From assembly GCF_030272615.1 (NCBI RefSeq), contig NC_081408.1, positions 337,556,793 through 337,620,792 on the forward strand: a DNA stretch of 64,000 nucleotides. The letters run 5' to 3'. The notes beneath the pieces are model-generated. The model was not told the origin of the DNA. It made no database searches and worked only from the letters and a program-made list of their open reading frames with translations. Shown here piece after piece: positions 24,725-36,888 of this stretch; within the stretch, counting starts at the first letter, position 1, and each line of letters begins with the position of its first letter. The DNA comes from Cryptomeria japonica. Its lineage: Eukaryota; Streptophyta; Pinopsida; Cupressales; Cupressaceae. A program made the translations under genes and the position numbers.

Positions 24725-24737
24725 TGGTATCAGAGCC
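24725..24737 (+). other. LTR-A primer binding site, initiator tRNA-Met
   Basis: TGGTATCAGAGCC is an exact match to the site complementary to the 3' end of plant initiator tRNA-Met, two bases after the LTR. It primes minus-strand DNA synthesis. Confidence 0.92.
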
Positions 24738-24772
24738 AACCTTTCTATAAGTCTAACCACTTCGAAAGAGAT

Positions 24773-26050
24773 ATGGGGGAATACATTATGAGGGAACTTA
24801 CTCATCAGCTCACTTAGTCTGAGCAAGCCTATGATGATCTTATGGTCAAATATAAGGCCTCTCAGACAAAAATGAGAGAACATGCTGAAAAACTGATGGA
24901 GCTATCTAAAAATAGTTCTTCTGATTAAGCAGACATGGAAGCCCTAATTCAAGAAGTAGAAAAGCTGAATGAATCCAATTCCAACTTGAGAAAAGGGTTG
25001 GAAGGGCTGACTATTCAAATGTGTCAAGAGCTTGAGAACCAGAGGAAAGCTGAAGATCTGGTAAAAGACAAAGATCATGAAATCTCCAGGCTAAAGCAAG
25101 AGATCAGTGCCCTAATTGCTCAATTCCATGTGAGCAAAGTGGAAAAGGAAGACATGCAAGGAGAACTTAACATAGCCATCTCCGAGAATGCAAACTTGAT
25201 GGAAACAAATGCTGCTATTTCCAAAGAACTCTTTGAGTCAAAGGAAATACTTGCTAAGTTCAACAAGAGTACTGTTAAGCTAGAGCAAAAGCTTGAATCA
25301 GCCAAACTTGTCAAGAATATTGATGGAATTGGTTACTCCGGTCATGAGGAACGTGAGACCTCTAGTGCAAATGCTGAAGCATCGAAGAAACAACCAACAT
25401 CAAAGGATAAAGTTAAGCAAAAGTTTAAACCTGTTTGCTTTAACTGTCTTAAAGAAGGACATACTGCCAATGTGTGTAGGAGCAAAGCCTACAATAATTT
25501 TCCTTACTTTATAAACAATGTACCTAGATCCAATAAGTTCAATGGTAATTGTTATGCATGCAACAAGTTTGGGCATAGAGCATCCGAATGCAGGTCTGTT
25601 ATGAACAACACTGGAAGATATCCTCAGAGGACTCAAGGAGTTGGTCTGGAAAGTTTTGTAAACCGGAATCACAATCGGTTTAATACCTTTAATCATCAGT
25701 CAGGAAGTGGTGGCTAGCAAGCTGCAACCAGATGGAGAGCAAACTATTTGATCTGTCATTGTCATGGTCACACCACTGCAACATGCAGGAGGATGAATGG
25801 TAGCATGAATAATGGACCTTGGAGAGCACCTCGAATAGTCTGCTATCGTTGCAACAAACTGGGTCACATTGCCAGATTCTGCAGAACAAGAAAGAACATA
25901 TCGGATGACATACTGGTCACTCCGAAAGGAAATATTGATATTGAAACTGTTCAAGCGGATATGAACAAAACCTGGAAAAAGAAACCAGCGGTGTTGCAAG
26001 AAGAACCGGTTTCTGCACCTAGTGTGGAAATCACGGAACCGACAAACTAA
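24773..26050 (+). pseudogene. LTR-A ORF1: gag-like protein with coiled coil and zinc knuckles
   Basis: One frame of 425 codons plus stop from ATG at 24773, interrupted by TAG at 24815, TAA at 24926 and TAG at 25715. The N-terminal half is a long coiled coil with heptad-like Leu/Ile (about residues 15-190). Then come CCHC knuckles: CFNCLKEGHTANVC, CYACNKFGHRASEC, a damaged one (CHCHGHTTATC), and CYRCNKLGHIARFC. Zinc knuckles bind the element RNA for packaging. The capsid-type N-terminal fold of copia gags is missing, so this is a shortened or rearranged gag. Start choice: first ATG after the primer site, in frame with the whole. Confidence 0.8.
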
Positions 26051-26493
26051 GCATTAGAAAAGCTTAGGGGGAGCAAATGGCGAAATACTTTGAACTCTCG
26101 GTTTACACCAGTAAAAGACCTTAACCGGTATGAGATACCTGTCAGTCGGCAGAAGATCGAAAACAGTAAAAGGCAAATTAGGGTTTACACCCTAATATTG
26201 GGGCATTTATTATGGTAGGTAGAGAACCTATTTAAAAGGAATTTTGAAATCATTTCTCACTTATCATTTTTTGAGCGAAGAAGTTTTTCAAGTGCAGAGT
26301 GAAGGAAAGCGATTTACACTACGAATCAAAGAATTTATCAAATTCCTGAAGAAGAATTTGAAGCAAACATCTGTTGGAGGAGTGTAGAATGCAAAGCGGT
26401 ATCTCTGCAATTGAAGGAGTGTGAAGCGAAGTTCAAATTGCGAAGCCCTAAATTTCAATCAGCGAAGGTATTTTTCATAATTCTTCATTTATC
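26051..26493 (+). other. LTR-A spacer between its two frames
   Basis: About 440 bases with no convincing protein. It could be a leader for a subgenomic or spliced ORF2 message, but no splice evidence can be given from sequence alone. Confidence 0.4.
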
Positions 26494-27005
26494 ATGGCTT
26501 CCGCATCTCATGATAGCTCTAGTGCAACTGTTGATTCTATGGACTTCATTCAATGAAAGTCGAAATACAGTGCCCTGTCTCAAGTACCTGCTGGTTTAAT
26601 AGTAGAAGAAGGCATTTTCGACTACATAGACTGCAAAATTGAAGACCTAGGGTCTCTTGTAATCCATTCTCAGCTGAGCTTATTCTGTGGAAAGGATAAG
26701 AAGATTAAACCGAAATTCAGCATTCTGAAAAAGAAGAAACTTCAAAATGCAGTTTACTTTCTTGAAGAATTTTTGGATGATCACATTCACATTATTCTAA
26801 GTAGGGTACACGATGATAAGATGTACCTAGAGCAGACACATGATATCACACCTGAAGTGATTCATGCCGTCATCAGTTTTTGTAACACAGGGGAAGTGCC
26901 ATCCCTAAGGAAGGTTAGCAAGACTGTAATGTCCAAGCTCATCAGTTCAGTGAGTGACTCATGTGGTATGACCGTCAACTCAATCAAGGACGATCTGGTC
27001 AAGTA

Positions 27006-29761
27006 TGTAATGCCCCACTAGGAAACCCCAAAGGGATTAAGCCATAACACAAGAATATAGTGCAATAATTTTTTTAAAAAAGATAAACACAACATTAGGA
27101 TATAATGAGATATCAAAATTCAGATTACATAGCGGAAGACATCATCTAACACCTAAAGAGTTTCCCAACATGATTTCTTAATTACACATTTAACTTAACT
27201 CACACTAATAAATCCAATAAGCTGATTATTTTATAACGAGATAATTCTTAAACAAGGATAATTTCTTTCAGATAGATGAAAATATAGTTCACAACATAAG
27301 GTTCATCCATTAAGATTTATCTATACCCTTCATTCACACTTTTCATTAAAATTTAAGCCATGCATCTAATTTAACAACTCACTTGAATTTTATCATAAAC
27401 TAATGAGATCTTTCCATGCATACTTAATTTGATTAACAATAATTGAATGCATTCTATTGTACTAAGCTACATTCATTCATGATCCAATTTACTGCATCTA
27501 AGAGAGGATTGCATACATGCATTTAAAATTAATTTCATCTTATCCACTTATACATTCTATCAAAATGTCATTCATACATGCTAACACTAAACATGAAACA
27601 TAAGAATAAAAGCATCACATAACACCAAGATGATCTTGGAGTTCACCCCTAAAGGGATACATCTCCGGGTCTGCTGAACTGCAAGACCCCTCTGATAATT
27701 AAATAAGGTTAAGAATACATGAGGTTCTCATTATTTACAATCCTGCCATCAAGGCGAAACATAACCAATATACAAACGACCACATCGGTCAATAAATACA
27801 TAAACGATCCGTGAAAAGGAAAGGATCCAGTTGAACATAATCAAGCAAATACAAAGGTCCACTGGAGCATCAACAAAACTAAGTCCTCACCACCCAAGGT
27901 CTAACAAGAAACCAGGTACTCACAAGAGCATAGACAACAGGACGACTTCACAAACGTGCTCCTATCAGGACAATACAACAACACACTAGTGAACGTAGGG
28001 ACAAGTGTCATCACACAACCTAGTATGGTTACCATGGTAGGTCTTCATAGGTTCCGGCCCTATACATTGGGTTACCTTGGCAACCTAATCCAAACCTCCG
28101 GCCCATCCAAGCCTCATGTGGACCCACACATCCTTTCATGAAGACAAGGATGATGGTTTTCCATTTCAAGCGTTCTCACAGCATGTCGAGTCTGTGTTAG
28201 CACTCATCCCATGTGTGAGGCACAATTATCTTACTTAGAGATTAACATTCTAATCTACTATTAGGTTATCACTTATTAGACACACTTTCGATGGGTTACC
28301 CAACAACCACTTTGGGCGCAACCCCCAATCGAAAGCCACTTTCCCATACAACACTAGACTATACTCAAACGAACTCAATAAACCAAGGAACACACATGGT
28401 CAAGCAAATGGAGTTCAAAATGGAAGGAACAACCATTTGGTCAAACATGACTTCATATGAGGTGCACTGACAGACGATACTCTAACTAGAGACCTGACCA
28501 ACTATGGTCAACCACTAAACATAATTCAACACCCGCATAAAGGACATGACCAATTATGACACCACCACAAATCAACAGACAAAATCAAGCCCGAAGACTG
28601 AAATAGGTACCTCAAATCAATCCATATGATAGGGTCCTATCAAACAAAGCACGACTTGCCATTACTTAAGCAAAAATGAATACATAAATTAAACTTGTAT
28701 AGGCAACAATTGGAAGATACAATCTTTTTCCAAATCGGTTTAAACATTAAATGTCGCTCAAGTTTTCTAAATGATCTAAGTTAGATTGCAGTCATCTACC
28801 TCATCTAGGTACAATTCATTCTTGGTTTTCTAACTCCCTAAGGTTCATAAGCATCGAACATACATAAATATACCATTATGAGTTCTTAAACCAAGTTCAC
28901 AAGAATATAATTAAATAACCATTAACCAACTAAATATGATATTACTCTTCAAATAAAACATCATTGTCATGTTGGTTCGAAAATAATTGCCCAAGTTCAT
29001 CTTTCCAGAACCAAGTTAAACTTTTTCAATTAAGGAAATATACATTTAAAAGAACCAAAAATAGAGATAGTTTGTTCCCAACTTAACAATTATTTCCTTA
29101 TGCATATATATAGAGAGAGGTACCAAAATTAACTATTAATTAATATATATTTATTAATCCGCGATTAATAAAATATAAACAATTAATAAATAATAACAAA
29201 ATAACAAATTAAGTATCTAATTAGAAAAATATGCATGACCAATAAAATACAATTTGAAAATTAATTAATGTATATTGCCACTTATACAATTAATTAATTA
29301 CAAACTAATAGTAATTTATTAATTGAATGCCATATTTAAACTTTATTAAAACTTAATTTTTAAAAATTTACATTTGATAATAATAAATTATTATCATATT
29401 TTTTTTTGATTAAAAAAAATATATTAAAAAAAAACATTTTTTTTTATGAAAAGTATATAAGTATGAGGGGGAGGGTACCCACGTGCCCCCCCCCCTTGGT
29501 AGCTCACGTTGCCCTTAGGTAGCGCTGCTACCCAAAGGTAGCAGGCACCGTCCTTAGGCAGCACTGCTACCCAAAGGTAGCAGTCGCTACCAAGGGTAGC
29601 GATGCTACCCCAGGGAGCACGCAAAACCCCTCCGCGTGGTGGGGGAAACTCTGCCACGTGGGAGGGTATGTTATAAATATTTTTTAAAAAAAAAATGTTG
29701 TTACAAATTTAATCAAAACACAACAAAATACAATCTCAGCAGAGACTAAAAAGAAAATTAA

Positions 29762-29805
<44 letters not shown>

Positions 29806-31254
29806 TTTCTCTTCCATTTAGAAAACTACGAGTTTTCCAATATTGGCAAGATCAAATACCCAGATCCGGAAAAGGGAAAATTTCTCTAAAACCAACAACA
29901 TATTGGCCAAATAAGATTGATTAACATCCATATATCCAACCACAGACAGATATCTCTAATTAAAACTTGAATTTGAAAGCATTAATTTAGAATTTTATCA
30001 AATTTTCATTGTAACCAGCCAATCTCAAGTTTACTTTGATTTTAAAACAATTAGAGCAACCATAATCTAAACTTGGAATGGAAACAAAACAAGAGGGGAT
30101 TGGATTGGAATAAACTTGCAACTGTTTCATTTGCCCAAAATAGATGAGATTTTTCAATCTCACACACAATTTCTTAAAAATCCAAAACAATTTCTTTAAA
30201 ACAAAGAAATCAATGAAATTAACCAAAGGCCTACCTGGCTCAGCAATCCTGGCAAGATTGAAGAAGAGCCCAATTCTCCAGCTCAAGAAATTCCTTCTCC
30301 TCCCAAAACCCCCAAATTTTCCATCCAAAATATTTTTCTAAAAATATTTTCCAAAAAAAATCCATCTCCCATATTTTTCCAAAAGTCTAGGTTAAATGGG
30401 AGAAGTTTGACCAAAAATTCATTTTTAAAATTAAAATATTTTATTTAAAATAATTCACAAAAATCATTCTTTTAAACTATATCAATAATTAAACTTGTTT
30501 TTTCAATTTAAAATTGATTTTTCCAAATAACTGAATTTAACCTTTCTATTTCCAAAATGCCAAGAAGATAAAATTAATTCTATTTCAATTAAATTTAAAT
30601 CTTTCTTTTCATAAGCATAAACATAATAAATTTAACATTAAAATTAACTATTTAATTGAACTTGCTCCCAATTTAAATCGAGCAATTCAAATTAACGATA
30701 ATCACATAAAGAAACCCTGTTTAATTTAGTCCCTTAATCTTTAATGCACAAACACATATTTAATCAAATTAAATACTAAGGACTAATTACTCAATTTAAC
30801 CATACACACAAAACATGCAACCCAAAAAAGTCAACCAGATAGACGACCTGCATACCCAACCAAAGGGAATACCGACAACGACTAACGATGCTCACTTGAG
30901 CACAACTATGGTCAAACGAGGGTCTCACAACCACCTAATCCAACTCTAAGGATTAAAGAGGTACACTCAAACCTACGAATCCAGGTGGAGACGAACCTCG
31001 CACCCATGCGGTCCTGTACCTGAAATCTCTTGCAACCAAGAGTCATACATGCATACATATATAAACTTAATGAAAGCGTTAGCCCAAGATAACAACACGA
31101 AATAGGAGAATTAATTAACTTGCATACAAACTGGTGCGAAAACCACAATAACAGGTATGCACTAAAATCAAAACATCTGACTATAAAACTATAATATGTT
31201 AAACTAACTCAGGTCAAACCGAGATTAGAAATTGATTAGGGAAGGGGTACTACA
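27006..31254 (+). mobile_element. 4,249-bp solo LTR inside LTR-A ORF2
   Basis: Begins TGTAATGCCCCACTAGG and ends GGGTACTACA, flanked by a perfect 5-bp duplication AAGTA (27001-27005 and 31255-31259). Removing it with one AAGTA restores the ORF2 frame exactly. No internal copy of the start or end is present, and no primer site, polypurine tract or coding domain, so it reads as one very large solo LTR rather than a full element. The end style suits Ty3/gypsy. The orientation is taken from TG...CA and the resemblance to the TGTAGTGCCCC starts at 10975 and 53150. Confidence 0.85.
29480..29620. repeat. GC-rich cluster of GGTAGC/GCTACC inverted repeats
   Basis: Within very AT-rich LTR sequence, at least three hairpins of the form GGTAGC-NNN(N)-GCTACC occur (for example GGTAGCGCTGCTACC). 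Two tandem units of about 38 bp share CTTAGG.AGC.CTGCTACCC. A 77-codon minus-strand frame over it is compositional. Confidence 0.75.
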
Positions 31255-32733
31255 AAGTATGCCTGCATGGTGATTGGTTACTGGACGTTCTCTGCTAGCA
31301 GAATTAATTATGTCTCTCCTACAGCGGTAAATGCCACTTACAGAATGATCAAGGAAGATGCATCATTTGATCTGTGCACTTGTATGCAAAGACAACTTAT
31401 GTTGAATCTTAAGTCGATCAAACAAGACAATGCACTGAGATTCAAGTTCGGACAGCTACTGGTTGGGTTGTTCTTTTACTTCCAAGGCTACTTTCCAGGA
31501 GTAGGTGACATTTAGTGGTCTGTCGACCAACCGGTGACAAAACAAATCAAGGTGAGCCTACAAGCGGTTGGAACCGGCTATTCGGAAGCACTGAACAAAT
31601 ACTTTGATGAGTTCAGACGCAAGATGAGCCAAAGGATAAGAATATCTAGTGATTTAGTCAAAAAGTATGAGGAAGACATCTGCTTCACCATCAAAGTGGA
31701 TGAATGCATAATGGAGGCCGTTGAGCCTAGGAAAGAAGAAGTAGAGCCTATGGGCTATGAGGTAATGAATTATATGCTGGACGGGTATGCTTCTACCCTA
31801 ATCACCTCACCCCTTGATCCTAAGGCAAAGAGAACCGACACCTATTTGGAAAGGGTTACACCGGTTGTAGAACCCTCATAAAAGAAAGGAAAGACAGTGC
31901 CTTCAGCATCGACACCAGTTACTGCAACCAGTCCCAAAGTGACCAAGCGGTCACCAGCTAAGAAGAAACCGGAAGCTGCACCTGTAAAAGTCTTTGAGAG
32001 GAAGCGGAAGACAAAAAGCAATACACCTGACTCAGAAGAAACTATGTCAGAAGAACCACCTAAGAAGATCAGACAAATAAAAAAAAAGACGAAGAATAAA
32101 CCGACACCATCTGCACCGGTAAATATTGATATTTCTTCTTACAAACCTTTGACACATTGTCAAAGAACTATAAAGAATATTAGGCGAAAAGTGCTGAATG
32201 ATTTAATTGATTGTTTTGATGACTTCAATGATGATGGAAATGAAGAAGTTCAACAGGAAATCATTAAGTATTTGTGTGTTAATGACCGGTTGCCTTCACA
32301 AATTAGATCTGAGACAACAGATTCTTTGTCTAATTCTCTAGACAATAAATGGCACATTTCCATAGAAAAGGAACAGGAAATGAGGGAGGAAATATTTGCT
32401 CAACATTTTCTTGATGTATCAAATTCAAAACTTTTCAAAGTTATGAATAAATATAAAGGCCTCTTCTTCATGAGATGAAGAAGACTCCTATTACTGGAAG
32501 GAAAGGTTCATGAAGTGATCAAAGATACACATACTCATGCTCAAGAAGCTCTTAAGATGCATCAAGTGGCTAAAGCCAACATAAAAGCTAAGCAAGAACC
32601 AGAAACTGGCAAACCGGATGAGGTGTATAACAGTGAGGAAGAACCGGTCATAGAACAAATGGACCCCATTGATGTTGACGCCTTAGATGGTGAAAATGTT
32701 ACTCAGGATACACCATCAGAAGGAACAAGATAG

Positions 32734-33210
32734 GAAAAGAAGGCAGAAGAAGAAAAGAAGCAACAGGAAGCTGAAAAGAAGAAACAGGCAGATGAAGAGG
32801 ATAAGAGAAAAGAAGAGGAAAAGAGGAAAGAGGAAGCGAATAAGATAAAAGAGGAGAAAAAGAAGAAAGAGGAAGAGGATAAGAGAAAAGAGGAGAAAAA
32901 GAAGAAAGAGGAAGAGGATAAAAGAAAAGAAGAGGAGAAGAAGAGAAAAGAAGAGGAAAATAAGAAACAAGAGGAAGAGAGGAAGAAGAAGGAAGAGGAA
33001 AAGAAAGAAGAGGAGAAGCCGAAAGAGGAAGAGAAGAAACAGGAAGAGGAAAAGAGGAAGAAGGAAGAGGAGAAAAAGAAGGATGAAGAAGAGAAGAAGC
33101 GAAAAGATGAAGAGAAGAGACAAGAAGAAGAGAAAAGAAAGAAAGAAGAAGAGGAGCAGAGGAAGACTCAAGAAGATAAGCAAAAAGCCAATGAAAAGGA
33201 AGTAGCGAAA
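32734..33210 (+). repeat. Purine-only Lys/Glu repeat encoding a charged helix in ORF2
   Basis: About 160 codons almost wholly of Lys, Glu, Arg, Gln and Asp in patterns such as EEEKRKEEEKKR. The plus strand is nearly pure purine over some 470 bases. Such ER/K patterns form stable single alpha-helices or long coiled coils. The antisense strand gives Leu/Phe/Ser-rich frames that are artefacts. Confidence 0.85.
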
Positions 33211-34347
33211 AAGAGCACACGGGTGGAGACTCCAATGGCAACCGGTAGTCAAGCTAAACTGGCTGACATTACCAGTCCTATTGATCTCCAATATGAAAAT
33301 GAATCAAAGCTGTTGCAGAGCATTAAGCTTGCTCAAGAGCGATTGGATGCTCTAAGGAGGAAAAAGGAGGAATATGTTGTCCAAATTGTGGTGGAAACAC
33401 TTACCAATTTGATACCCAGTACGAATCTTCCCAGTACCAATTCCTCACTTACACAATTGAATCTTTTATGTACAGTTTTAGAAGGCCAGGTGCAAAGCCT
33501 AGAAGAGGTCACAAAAGCAAATGCCAAGAAGGAACATCAAAAGGCTCTGGACACTGCCTTGGTGAGAAAGTTATCAGAGCTCCGATCTGATCTCCAAAAG
33601 GCACAAAAGGTCATTAGCGATGCAATGAATGAGGGCAATCTACTACTCAGAAAGATTTGCCAACCTCATTTATTTTGTGATGATGTGCTCACTCAAAGGA
33701 TAAACTGCAATCTGATATGGAGTCATTCATTAGCACCTTCAAGATTCCATATGATTGCTTTTCCACATATGGTCAAACTGTTCACCAACTTCAACTGCAG
33801 TCTGCAAGACTAGAGGCAGAGATAAGCAACCGGACATGAAATTTGCAGGAACTTCAACTGGTCCTACTACCAAGACTGTAAATTCTCCAGAAATGCTATC
33901 TAAATCTTGATGCCCTAATAGTCACTCAAGAGATGAGCACAATAGATGCCATGGAAGAACAAGTCTCCCAGATGTAGACAGAGAAAGAGGTGGCTACATC
34001 CCTACTTGACTCATGGTCCTTATCCATGAAGCAATTTTTGCAGGACTTTAAATCAGTTTTTGACAAGTTTTACTCTTTACTGTCATAAACTCTTATTCTT
34101 TTAATACTAATGAAACATGGGTTAGTCTGCAATATTTTTTTTGTCATTGTTGGCAAAGGGGGAGAAGTATAAATTTTGAATATTTTGATGTATACGTTCA
34201 TGTTATTTCTGTTAAGGAGTAGTATACATTGTATTTTCTGCAAAAGTGATAGTGTATATGCTTAGGGGGAGTAATTTTGATTATTGCATACTTTTGTTGT
34301 AAAACACTTAGATGTCAAATTTTTTCCTAAGTGTTGCCATCAATGCC

Positions 34348-34358
34348 AAAGGGGGAGA
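34348..34358 (+). other. Polypurine tract of LTR-A
   Basis: AAAGGGGGAGA precedes the TGTTGGCATT start of the 3' LTR by one base. The same tract with the same upstream words occurs at 16126-16136 before a family F LTR. Confidence 0.9.
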
Positions 34359-34359
34359 T

Positions 34360-35196
34360 TGTTGGCATTTTTGATGATTGATGCTGTGATTGTCATTGAT
34401 GGACACACACTTGATTTGAGATCACTTTTTGTATGTATGAGTTAAAGCTCAACCGGTATTTGTTCCAATCGGTATGATGTATTATAGTCTTTAGACTATC
34501 GGTGTTTTGTAGAAAGTGTTTACCGATCTGAAGCGGTATGAAGACCCCAAACGGTTCGAGGATCTCAAGCGGTATGAAGGAACGAAGTGGTACAACTCAT
34601 ATTTCTTAGTCTTCATTATTGTCAAACCGACAACCAGTATTTTTCTTAAACTGGTATTCTGTATGAACTGGTAATACTCTGTGATGAGTTACCAACCGAC
34701 ATTTTGTGATAGTTACCATCCACCGATTATTTGGCGGTGTCGACACTTTGGCGGTGCTTTTTGTGTCATGTTACCAAATATGTCTAGATGCATTGAACCT
34801 AGGAAATTATATTGTAATCCTATTGGACCAACATGAAATCAGATTTCTTGATAAGGACATCATGTCTAGGGTTTTAGGTTGTTGCTAGGGTTTAAGGTGG
34901 TTGAAGAGTTTTTGTAAGGGTGAACATAGTAGAGAAAATAAGATCTGCGAGAGGAGGCAGAGTGTGAATGTGTTGAAAACTGAAGTAATGCTAGGATGCA
35001 TTAGGAACGAGCTATCGAGGATCTAACCAAGCAATTTGTGCTATTTGCTAGATCACTCACTTGTTGATTACTCACATCTTCGACAAGTCTAAAGCCCTTA
35101 ACCGGGTAGGCCCAAAAGCCTTTTGTAAATCCTCTAACAAGGTGGTTCACATCCGTGGATCTAAAATCCTCTACGAAGGTAGTCTTTAATTGGACT
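34360..35196 (+). repeat. LTR-A 3' LTR, truncated
   Basis: Matches 23541-24377. The similarity stops at GGACT (35192-35196), where the minus-strand Tat LTR begins. About 345 bp of the LTR end is missing. Confidence 0.9.
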
Positions 35197-36874
35197 TGAT
35201 GCTCTGCAAAAAAGATTAGAAAATCTGTTTGATGGCAACACACACAAGAGCACAAGAAAAAAACATTAGTGTTAGCAACAAAAGATTATCCTAAACAAGC
35301 ATATCAAGAGAGATATTAAGCATGAAATAGAAAGTATATAAACATAGAATAAAATAGCTAATCAAGATGCTCATAGTTGCTCCTCCCTTGTTCCTCTCCT
35401 CTCCAAGTCTCAAATGAGTGTAGCTCTCAGCTTTTAGCACTAGCCATGGATGCCATATGGAGATTCAAGATGGTTGAATATGATAAGCAAATGCTATGCA
35501 AGTGTAGATAGTGATGCTATGAGAAAGCTCTATGCTAATGCCAGTATAACAACAATACTCTAATTCTTCCTTTTTGCTTGAGGAGAAGGGTTCTATTTAT
35601 AGAAGAAATGGGGAAATGAAGGGTTAAGATTGAGTAATCTTAACAAGGGTTAGGATTGAAAGATATTCAATCCATGTGAGACTTTCAACCCAATCCCATG
35701 TTGACAAGTGTCACCATGAGGAGGCTTGAGAGGAGTGATAAGGAGCATTAAATGTTTGAGGAGACATGATGGTTACCCTAGTCAAAGAAATAAATGCTTT
35801 GAAGAGACACATGGGTTACATGAGGGTTATGTTAGGGGTCAAAGTCCTTAACCATGGGTGCAAGTGGAATTAACCATTAATGGTCATGTAAGAGCCATAA
35901 GTGGTTTGGAAGACTTTAGAGGTTAATTTGTTGAACACACAAAGCATTAATTGCTTTTCAAAGACTTTGGAGTCTTTGAGAAGTGACTCCAATTTGCTTA
36001 GGAATGTGACAATATTTAGGGGATGGATTAGGTTAATTAGGAAGGGTTTAGAAGAATCTAGAAGGGGTTTAGGCATGCAAGTGGATTTTGTAGGAAAATG
36101 CAAGTGGGAGGAATTTTGGTATTTTCAATTAAAATAAAATCATTTATTTCAATTAAATGGTGTAATTTGCATTTGGATAAATATTCAAATAAATATTAAT
36201 TCATTTAAATGAGAAAAAGGAAGATAAAGCATTAAAATGTTTGAAGACTTTGAGGGAAACCATTAAAGGCTTGAAGACTTTAAGGGAAGCAATTAAAGTC
36301 TTAAGAAGACTATAGAAGGAAACCATCAAGTTTGAAGACTTTAAAGCCATCAAGTTTGAAGACTTTAAGGGAAACCATTAAAGGTTTCAAGTGGGTGAGG
36401 ATAAATAGGATTTTAAATAAATAATTTATTTAAAATAGTTGTGCAACTTGCATTTGTAGGAAAATACAAGTGGGTGGAGGATAAAGGTGATTTAAATAAA
36501 TTATTTATTTAAAATAATTGTGCAACTTGCATTTGTAGGAAAATACAAGTGGGTGGAGGATAAAGGTGATTTAAATAAATGTTAATTTATTTAAATGTGA
36601 AAGGTGGGATTTTGGGGGATTTAAATAAATATTAATTTATTTAAATGTGAGAGAATATTTAATTAAATAAATATGATTTATTTATTTAATTAATGGTCTG
36701 AATTTGGTTAAGTGAATTAAATCAAATAAATTGAATAATTTATTTAATTAATAGGAGAAGAGGGTTAAGATGAATTAATTAAATATTAATTTAATTAATT
36801 ATTAATTGATGGTTAAATAATCAAATAAATACTAAGTATTCATTTAATTAAGTGGACAGATTTATGTGACTACA
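35197..36874 (-). repeat. Tat-1 3' LTR
   Basis: 1,678 bp. In element orientation it starts TGTAGTCACATAAATCTG at 36874 and ends GCAGAGCATCA at 35197. It is the inverted counterpart of 57761-59152 and is longer, partly because of internal duplications: a unit of about 82 bp containing GTGCAACTTGCATTTGTAGG repeats near 36437 and 36518, and GAAGACTTTAAGGGAA-type words repeat at 36240-36380. The 50-80 codon frames shared with 58121-58303 are LTR DNA, not genes. Confidence 0.88.
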
Positions 36875-36888
36875 TTTACCCCTCTTTG
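36875..36888 (-). other. Tat-1 polypurine tract
   Basis: The minus strand reads CAAAGAGGGGTAAA immediately before TGTAGTCAC, the LTR start. Confidence 0.75.

Larger units (their letters stand above)
26494..34088 (+). pseudogene. LTR-A ORF2: unrecognised protein of over 1,000 codons, split by a solo LTR
   Basis: Begins at ATG 26494 (MASASHDSSS) and runs to 27005, where the 4,249-bp LTR interrupts codon Tyr. It resumes in the same frame at 31260 and stays open to 33813. Excluding the insertion and one duplication copy, this is 1,022 codons with only five nonsense codons: TGA 26554, TAG 31513, TAA 31879, TGA 32476, TAG 32731. A frameshift near 33640-33705 probably hides a further 130 codons or so ending at TAA 34086. 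Visible parts are a globular N-terminal 350 residues, a Lys/Pro-rich basic region (about 31900-32110), an acidic region, a Lys/Glu helix (32734-33210), and a C-terminal coiled coil. I do not recognise the family. Its position before the 3' LTR recalls the extra ORF of SIRE-type copia elements, but no membrane segment is seen. Confidence 0.7.
23541..35196 (+). mobile_element. LTR-A: non-autonomous two-ORF copia-type retrotransposon
   Basis: It starts TGTTGGCATT and has two LTRs in direct orientation (23541-24722, and 34360-35196 truncated), a Met primer site at 24725, and a polypurine tract at 34348-34358. Between them are a gag-like frame (24773-26050) and a long second frame (26494-34088). 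No protease, integrase, reverse transcriptase or RNase H motif is present in any frame, so mobility would depend on another element's enzymes. The second frame is interrupted by a solo LTR. The 3' LTR is broken at 35196 by a Tat insertion, so the element's own duplication cannot be checked; the left flank is CCCAC. LTR identity over the shared part is about 95-96% by eye. Confidence 0.85.

Noticed and set aside
29424-29657. A 77-codon frame with repeats
   Set aside because: It reads through the GGTAGC/GCTACC hairpin cluster inside a solo LTR and has no independent support.
32699-33291. Two long Leu/Phe/Ser-rich minus-strand frames (180 and 191 codons) that look like membrane proteins
   Set aside because: They are the antisense of the Lys/Glu purine tract; the hydrophobicity follows from complementing AAG/GAG codons.
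35901-36137. A 78-codon frame similar to one at 58121-58303
   Set aside because: Both lie inside Tat LTRs in inverted positions; similarity is due to LTR homology.
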